NCBI GenBank assembly: GCA_966250335.1
Contig: CBINGZ010000069.1
Location: forward strand, 1 to 17,477
From: OLB7 sp966250335
GTDB taxonomy: Bacteria; Bacteroidota; Ignavibacteria; OLB7
Length of the DNA stretch: 17,477 nt
Direction: 5' to 3'
Shown here: one piece after another, positions 13,558 through 17,477 of the stretch
How positions within the stretch are numbered: position 1 is the stretch's first letter
Layout: the number at the start of each line of letters is the position of its first letter
The notes under the pieces: model-generated
Databases searched by the model: none
The model's input: only the letters and a program-made list of their open reading frames with translations
What the model was told of the DNA's origin: nothing
Translations under genes and position numbers: made by a program

Positions 13558-14046
13558 TAACCCGTTGCGATTCCAAATCGTCAATTCCGTTCGAAATTTC
13601 AGATCCAGTCCAACACAACGGACACAATCCTATCGCCCCACGGGATACCGGGTCGGAATGTTTCACACGTTGCGGGGATAGTCCCGGCAACGATCACAAC
13701 CTTTTCCTGCACCTTTTCGGTGAAGGAGGTATCGACGCCATGATACCGTTAGAGTCAGCCCTGCTCGTTCAGAGCAATACGTCATCTCCGTAGCGTTCCT
13801 CTAAAGCACTACATCAGCGTGTTCAGGCGATCATCCCAGGATGATCGCGCAAGGCCGTATTGTGTCGTGACGATTGTGCAGCGTGCTCTGCCGTTACAAT
13901 ATCGTCATCAATATGATGCAGGCGGCGCCGCGATATATGTGATGCATTGCCTGAAAATCCGGTCTCTTCATTTCCATTACGGATATGAACGGAATTGTCC
14001 GTGCCTGAACCCGAAATGATGCAATTCAACAGTATGAGGAATGGTC
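13558..14046 (+). other. Structured ~490-bp gene-free leader or possible noncoding RNA
   Basis: After the candidate promoter there is no supported long gene until 14047, but several hairpins can be read. They are: 13699-13730 (ACC-ttt-TCCT/AGGA-GGT with inner CACC/GGTG); 13827-13848 (gcgatcatcc/ggatgatcgc, 10 bp with a 2-base centre); 13868-13907 (tgacgattgt...acaatatcgtca, with inner gcag/ctgc); 13919-13953 (caggc/gcctg); and 13989-14002 (acgga/tccgt). A micro-ORF lies at 13740-13793. No known riboswitch, tRNA, SRP RNA or RNase P signature was recognised. It may be a long 5' leader of the DUF1573 gene, a separate small RNA, or both. Confidence 0.4.
13740..13793 (+). CDS. Possible 17-residue leader peptide
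   Basis: ATG at 13740 opens 17 codons ending in TAG (13791-13793) and encodes MIPLESALLVQSNTSSP. It is preceded by AAGGAGGT (13723-13730), complementary to the 16S rRNA 3' end, with a 9-base spacer; this is the best ribosome-binding site in the window. The same AAGGAGGT forms the 3' arm of the hairpin at 13699-13730, so translation could be gated by RNA folding. No homolog is known to me, and chance cannot be excluded. Confidence 0.3.
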   Translation: MIPLESALLVQSNTSSP

Positions 14047-14823
14047 ATGAACCGTGTGATGAAAATACCTGCATGGAATTACTCCAGGATTATCGTATCT
14101 GCGGTGGCCGTATTCTGCATCATAATGCAGGCATCGCCGGAATCGGTTGCACAGACGCGATTGCAGGTGGTTGGCGGCGATACGGTGAACTGGGGTAATG
14201 TGAGTCCGGGAACATTGAAACGGGATATAAGTATCCGCAATGTCGGCGTCGATACACTGCATATTACGGAGGTCGTCCCCGGGTGCGGCTGTACGACGGC
14301 CCCGCTCGGGAAGAAGGTGCTCGGGCCGGGAGAGAGCACGATCATTCCGATATCGCTGAACGTCGTCGGGCATACGGGAGAGCAGCGCAAATATATCAGG
14401 GTCGTATCGGACGATCCCGTGACGCCGGAGAAGAGACTGACCCTGCTGGCGTTCGTCGAACAGGACCTTTCATCACCGCAACCGTATTTCCCGTTTATGC
14501 GGGATGGAATAATAGGGGAGGAGCAGAGCACGGCCGTTGCGGTCGTCAACGTCGGTCGTGAGCCGGTTGTGATTCAGCCGCCGGTCGTCATCCCGGGCAG
14601 CACGACGATGAAGGTCCGTTTTTCTCCGGCGGAGCCGCGCACCCTGAAGCCGGGGGATACGCTCGATGTGACGGCGCATGTGACGCCGCTCGCATCGGGT
14701 CCCCTCTCGGCGCAGATCATTCTCCGTTCGAACGGAAAAAATACACCGGAACTCAGATTCCATCTTTTCTGCACCGTGCCGAAATCTCCGACGAACTCCC
14801 CGGAAGCTTCGGCAGCCCGTTAG
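14047..14823 (+). CDS. Exported DUF1573-domain protein
   Basis: From the ATG at 14047 the protein is 258 residues. It has a signal sequence (IIVSAVAVFCIIMQAS) cleaved about at VAQ-TR (residue 36). Residues 44-136 match DUF1573: GDTVNWGNVSPG, IRNVGVDTLHITEVVPGCGCTT (Cys80, Cys82) and LNVVGHTGEQRKYIRVVSDDP. A second Ig-like module of similar pattern (VVNVGREPVVIQ, LKPGDTLDVTAHV) follows at 160-242. DUF1573 proteins are exported Ig-like (ASPM/SPD-2/Hydin-like) proteins, abundant in Bacteroidota, with unknown function. No T9SS sorting domain is present. The ATG at 14047 has GAGGA six bases upstream; the ATG at 14041 abuts that site directly and is less likely. It is the first of three exported-protein genes in a row. 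Confidence 0.87.
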   Translation: MNRVMKIPAWNYSRIIVSAVAVFCIIMQASPESVAQTRLQVVGGDTVNWGNVSPGTLKRDISIRNVGVDTLHITEVVPGCGCTTAPLGKKVLGPGESTIIPISLNVVGHTGEQRKYIRVVSDDPVTPEKRLTLLAFVEQDLSSPQPYFPFMRDGIIGEEQSTAVAVVNVGREPVVIQPPVVIPGSTTMKVRFSPAEPRTLKPGDTLDVTAHVTPLASGPLSAQIILRSNGKNTPELRFHLFCTVPKSPTNSPEASAAR

Positions 14824-14841
14824 CCAAGGATAGATCGTTGT

Positions 14842-14877
14842 AGGGCGTCCGCCCTGTGATCATCTCGTGGTGGTCAC
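14842..14877 (+). terminator. Tandem hairpins after the DUF1573 gene
   Basis: agggc-gtcc-gccct (14842-14855) is followed at once by gtgatcatc-tcgt-ggtggtcac (14856-14877), a 9-bp stem with two G-U pairs and a tetraloop. Both lie within 55 bp of the stop codon. No T run follows directly, so this is either a weak terminator or an intercistronic structure separating the DUF1573 and cysteine-rich genes. Confidence 0.4.
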
Positions 14878-14917
14878 ATAATACACTCCTTCATCATCAT
14901 TTTTCGGAGACTGTCGT

Positions 14918-15649
14918 ATGTCAACGATTCACACCCCCTCCACCGCATGTCGCCCGCGGCGACATTTCCTTCGTTCGCTCTTCGCCCTCGCCTTCTGCTC
15001 GCTGATGCTTGCAACGGCGGGCACGGATCTGCGGGCACAATGCCCGGTCGGCTGGCTCGGCCCGTTTTCCGCCACGATGAACGTTACGCTGAATTGCGGC
15101 GGAGTCGCTACGGTCGTTCCTGCGACCGTGTTCTTCTGCATACCCGGTCCCGGTATTATTCCGCAGACCCAGTATATGATTACCAGCATTTCGCAGATTC
15201 CTCCCTTCTCCACCCCCTGCATCGTCGACTCCACCACGTTCGAGCAATTGGGACGCGATCTTATCACGATCAATCCTGCCGGGTACACCTGCAGCCCGAA
15301 CTGCCCGAACCTGTTCCCGCAGTTTAACGTCACCAAGGGGGGCTGCTGGAAGGAGGTCGTCACACGAAACGGGCAGGGGAAAATCATCGGTATCGACTAT
15401 GTGGCATGTACAGGTCCTGCTGCCCATGCCTGTTCCGATTACTACATCGTCTGCTGTGAAGCGGGAGTTGACGGGATTTGCGGCACAATAGACGATGTGC
15501 TGACGCCGTTCTATCAGGGGTCCAGCACTCCCGAATGCGCGGAACCTCTCCCGTGCTACGGGGTGTGCAGCTCCGGCGGTCGCGCACCTGAGCCCGTACA
15601 GTGCGGCGGCCCCAGTGCTCTTATCGAGCGGAAGGGACAGATCAAGTAG
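14918..15649 (+). CDS. Secreted cysteine-rich protein of unknown function
   Basis: This 243-residue protein has a twin-basic N-terminus and a hydrophobic core (RRHFLRSLFALAFCSLMLAT), with cleavage likely at LRA-QC (residue 40). The mature part holds 16 cysteines (positions 42, 60, 74, 101, 125, 129, 143, 164, 172, 179, 180, 188, 207, 213, 217 and 229), an even number consistent with eight disulfides formed outside the cytoplasm. It is rich in Pro, Thr and Gly, and the C-terminus (ALIERKGQIK) has no T9SS domain. GVDGICGTIDDVLTP resembles a GxDGxxGTxDD acidic, possibly calcium-binding loop. I do not recognise the family. The ATG at 14918 has cggag about 9 bases upstream. A strong terminator follows. 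Its position between a DUF1573 gene and a T9SS cargo gene suggests a surface or extracellular role. Confidence 0.75.
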   Translation: MSTIHTPSTACRPRRHFLRSLFALAFCSLMLATAGTDLRAQCPVGWLGPFSATMNVTLNCGGVATVVPATVFFCIPGPGIIPQTQYMITSISQIPPFSTPCIVDSTTFEQLGRDLITINPAGYTCSPNCPNLFPQFNVTKGGCWKEVVTRNGQGKIIGIDYVACTGPAAHACSDYYIVCCEAGVDGICGTIDDVLTPFYQGSSTPECAEPLPCYGVCSSGGRAPEPVQCGGPSALIERKGQIK

Positions 15650-15675
15650 ACCTCTGATTTCTTGGTATTGACGAG

Positions 15676-15722
15676 CAATCATCCGATATTCTTCCATGAA
15701 GAAGATCGGATGATTGTCTCTT
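15676..15722 (+). terminator. Terminator after the cysteine-rich protein gene
   Basis: caatcatccgat (15676-15687) and atcggatgattg (15705-15716) form a perfect 12-bp stem. It is extended, after one mismatch, by ttctt/aagaa around a ccatg loop. The trailing tctctt is T-rich but not a pure run. It begins 27 bp after the stop codon. Confidence 0.7.
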
Positions 15723-15804
15723 GTAACAGGGAGGGAAAAGATCGGTCTTATATCGGGCTATGAGAGCCTACGGAATTATCCACAACACGTAGCGGAGAAC
15801 ATCA

Positions 15805-17477
15805 ATGAGTGTCTGCGATCGCGTACGATCGGTCCTCTTGCTGGCACTGCTTTCTGTGACGATCCCGGCAGTCGCGCAGACCAACTGGCGCCACGAGAGG
15901 CCGGTCAACATCAATCTCTTCCAGTTGCGCGAAGTCAACAGCGCCGATTCGCTCCATGCGGTGGCCGTGGGGTTCGACGGCTTCTATGGAATGGCGCTTC
16001 GTACAACCGACGGCGGTCTGAGCTGGAGCACCGTGTTCCAGGATTCCGCGAAGAATATCGACGGGGTACTCATCAACAATCTGCGGCTGTATGATGTGGC
16101 CCATCCCACCTCCGATCTGATCATCATCGTTGCCGACAGCGTCATCAGGCGCAAGGTCGGCAGCTCCACGCGTGAGGAGCAGCGGGGGGTCATCCTTCGC
16201 TCCGTCGACGCCGGTAAGAACTGGACGTCGACGGTGCTCGATTCGGGAGTGTCGGCCAATCGAATCTCCATGGCCGATGCAAAGAACGGGCTGGTCAATG
16301 CTCTGGGGGGGATGTTCCGAACCGTGGACGGCGGAGCGAACTGGATGCCGGTTCCCTTTCCGGATGCATCGATGCGGAGCGCGGTCGATCTGCAGGCGAT
16401 CACGCCGACAAGCTGGATCGTGGTGGGAAGCGCCGGCCAGCCGAGACAGCTTACCGCCTTCCGAACAACGAACGCCGGGTCCGAATGGTCATCCTCCAAG
16501 GATGAGCTCCCCTCCATCAGTCGCGTACGGTTCGTCGACTCGCTCCTCGGCTGGGGGGTAGGTTCCTACAAGGCGTCGCAACTCGCCGTCGATGAGGATG
16601 TGATAGCACGCACCACCGACGGCGGGATGACCTGGACCACGCAGCTCAAGAAGGTCGTCGGCGTCGGGGGAGGACTGATGAACGTGGCGTTCCTCGACAG
16701 CCGGCGGGGGCGCGCCGTGGGAAGAAACGCCAAACTGCTCCAGACCGTCGACGGCGGTGAGACCTGGGAGGTCGAGCAGAGCGGCGTCAGCGGCGAGACG
16801 GCGATCAACTTCCTCGGGATCGCATGGCCCTCCGAGAAAACGGTGATGGTCACGACATTGTTCGGCTATCTCCTTCGCCATCAGGAATCGGCGATCCCGG
16901 CCCCCCCGACCATCCTGAATCCGGTAAGCCGCTCGGAGGATCAGCCGCTGTCGGTCTCGATCGAGTGGGTGCCGGTCGAGGGGGCGATCGGATATCATCT
17001 GCAGGTCGGCAGGGAGGACGCGGGCTTCGTCACCGGAGTCTTCGTCGACGAGCCCGGTCTTGCCGGTCTCTCGTACCCCCTCAACGATCTGGAGCCGAAC
17101 GTCACCTATGCGGTCCGTGTGCGCACCGTCACCTCGACCGATACCGGCAACTGGTCGTCGATGCTCGGGCAGCATACGTTCACGACCGGCGACGGGATCA
17201 GCAGCATCGAGCTTCAGCGGAGGTCGGCGTTCGCCCGGCTCCAGGTCTGGCCGAATCCGGCGCACGAGAGCAGAGTTCTGGTCCGCACCCGACAGACCGG
17301 CGCCGCCGGGGAGCGCGTGCGGCTGACCATCCATGATCTTCTGGGACGGGTGATCCTGGAGAAGGAGGTTCCCCTCCGTACGGCCGGCGAGACGGGAGAG
17401 GCCGAACTGGAGATCGAATCGCTGCCGAGCGGCAGCTACCGGCTTGTGGTCGACGACGGAACGTATCGTGGTACTAT
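15805..17477 (+). CDS. T9SS cargo with Asp-box (BNR/YCF48-like) propeller and FN3 domain, 3' truncated by window
   Basis: The frame runs from the ATG at 15805 without a stop to the window end (557 codons). A signal peptide (VRSVLLLALLSVTIPAVAQ) is cleaved about at residue 25. Six Asp-box motifs mark propeller blades: RTTDGGLSW (66-74), RSVDAGKNW (132-140), RTVDGGANW (172-180), RTTNAGSEW (220-228), RTTDGGMTW (269-277) and QTVDGGETW (313-321). Residues 367-461 look like a fibronectin type III domain (IEWVPVEGAIGYHLQV, LEPNVTYAVRVRTV). From about 478 a T9SS type A domain begins (LQVWPNPAHES, LTIHDLLGRVI, LPSGSYRLVV) and is nearly complete, so only a few residues should be missing. GGAG lies 7 bases before the ATG. 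It is probably exported by T9SS to the surface or medium; the ligand is unknown. Confidence 0.9.
   Translation, partial: MSVCDRVRSVLLLALLSVTIPAVAQTNWRHERPVNINLFQLREVNSADSLHAVAVGFDGFYGMALRTTDGGLSWSTVFQDSAKNIDGVLINNLRLYDVAHPTSDLIIIVADSVIRRKVGSSTREEQRGVILRSVDAGKNWTSTVLDSGVSANRISMADAKNGLVNALGGMFRTVDGGANWMPVPFPDASMRSAVDLQAITPTSWIVVGSAGQPRQLTAFRTTNAGSEWSSSKDELPSISRVRFVDSLLGWGVGSYKASQLAVDEDVIARTTDGGMTWTTQLKKVVGVGGGLMNVAFLDSRRGRAVGRNAKLLQTVDGGETWEVEQSGVSGETAINFLGIAWPSEKTVMVTTLFGYLLRHQESAIPAPPTILNPVSRSEDQPLSVSIEWVPVEGAIGYHLQVGREDAGFVTGVFVDEPGLAGLSYPLNDLEPNVTYAVRVRTVTSTDTGNWSSMLGQHTFTTGDGISSIELQRRSAFARLQVWPNPAHESRVLVRTRQTGAAGERVRLTIHDLLGRVILEKEVPLRTAGETGEAELEIESLPSGSYRLVVDDGTYRGT

Noticed and set aside
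13823..14029. 68-residue - strand frame in the intergenic region
   Set aside because: No ribosome-binding site, signal or recognisable motif; it crosses the hairpins and looks random.
16489..17334. 281-residue - strand frame opposite the Asp-box protein
   Set aside because: Antisense to regularly spaced Asp-box motifs, an FN3 domain and a T9SS domain; its own translation shows no motif.

Overview
The window most likely comes from a GC-rich member of the Bacteroidota/Chlorobiota/Kapaibacteria lineage. Three things point there: two secreted proteins carry C-terminal domains of the type IX secretion (T9SS) sorting type with a YPNP or WPNP motif; the prolyl-tRNA synthetase is of the short archaeal/eukaryotic-like type common in Bacteroidota; and a tail-fibre-like 10-residue-repeat surface protein is present. 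A Kapaibacterium/Ignavibacteria-like assignment is inference from gene content, not a database result.

Layout, left to right. 1-2252 (+ strand): the 3' part of a large repeat surface protein (34 ten-residue units, duplicated as a block of about 160 residues), then a small double zinc-ribbon protein with a good terminator. 2253-6297 (- strand, read right to left): ruvX, a Wzx-type polysaccharide flippase starting with TTG, and a fused zinc-free MDR dehydrogenase/Gfo-Idh-MocA oxidoreductase. The last two look like a surface-polysaccharide module placed behind ruvX. 6402-7575 (-): two small outer-membrane beta-barrel proteins. 7791-8153 (+): a small MGMT-family protein that keeps the active-site PCHRV cysteine. 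8268-8801 (-): a secreted CAP-domain protein with a clear terminator. 8939-11138 (-): proS followed closely by a SAM methyltransferase. 11275-13143 (-): a T9SS cargo protein. 13144-14046: a 903-bp gene-free divergent region with a short tandem repeat, an AT-rich promoter zone, several hairpins and a tiny ORF with a perfect Shine-Dalgarno sequence. 14047-17477 (+): three exported proteins in a row: a DUF1573 protein, a protein with 16 cysteines in its mature part, and an Asp-box propeller/FN3/T9SS protein cut by the window end.

Most of the genes serve the cell surface: T9SS cargo, barrels, periplasmic proteins and polysaccharide export. Housekeeping genes (ruvX, proS) are interspersed. No mobile element, CRISPR array, rRNA or tRNA was recognised. 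The least explained parts are the structured intergenic region at 13558-14046 and the block-duplicated decapeptide array at 1-1017. All structural and functional statements come from reading the sequence by eye; no alignment, folding or search program was run.
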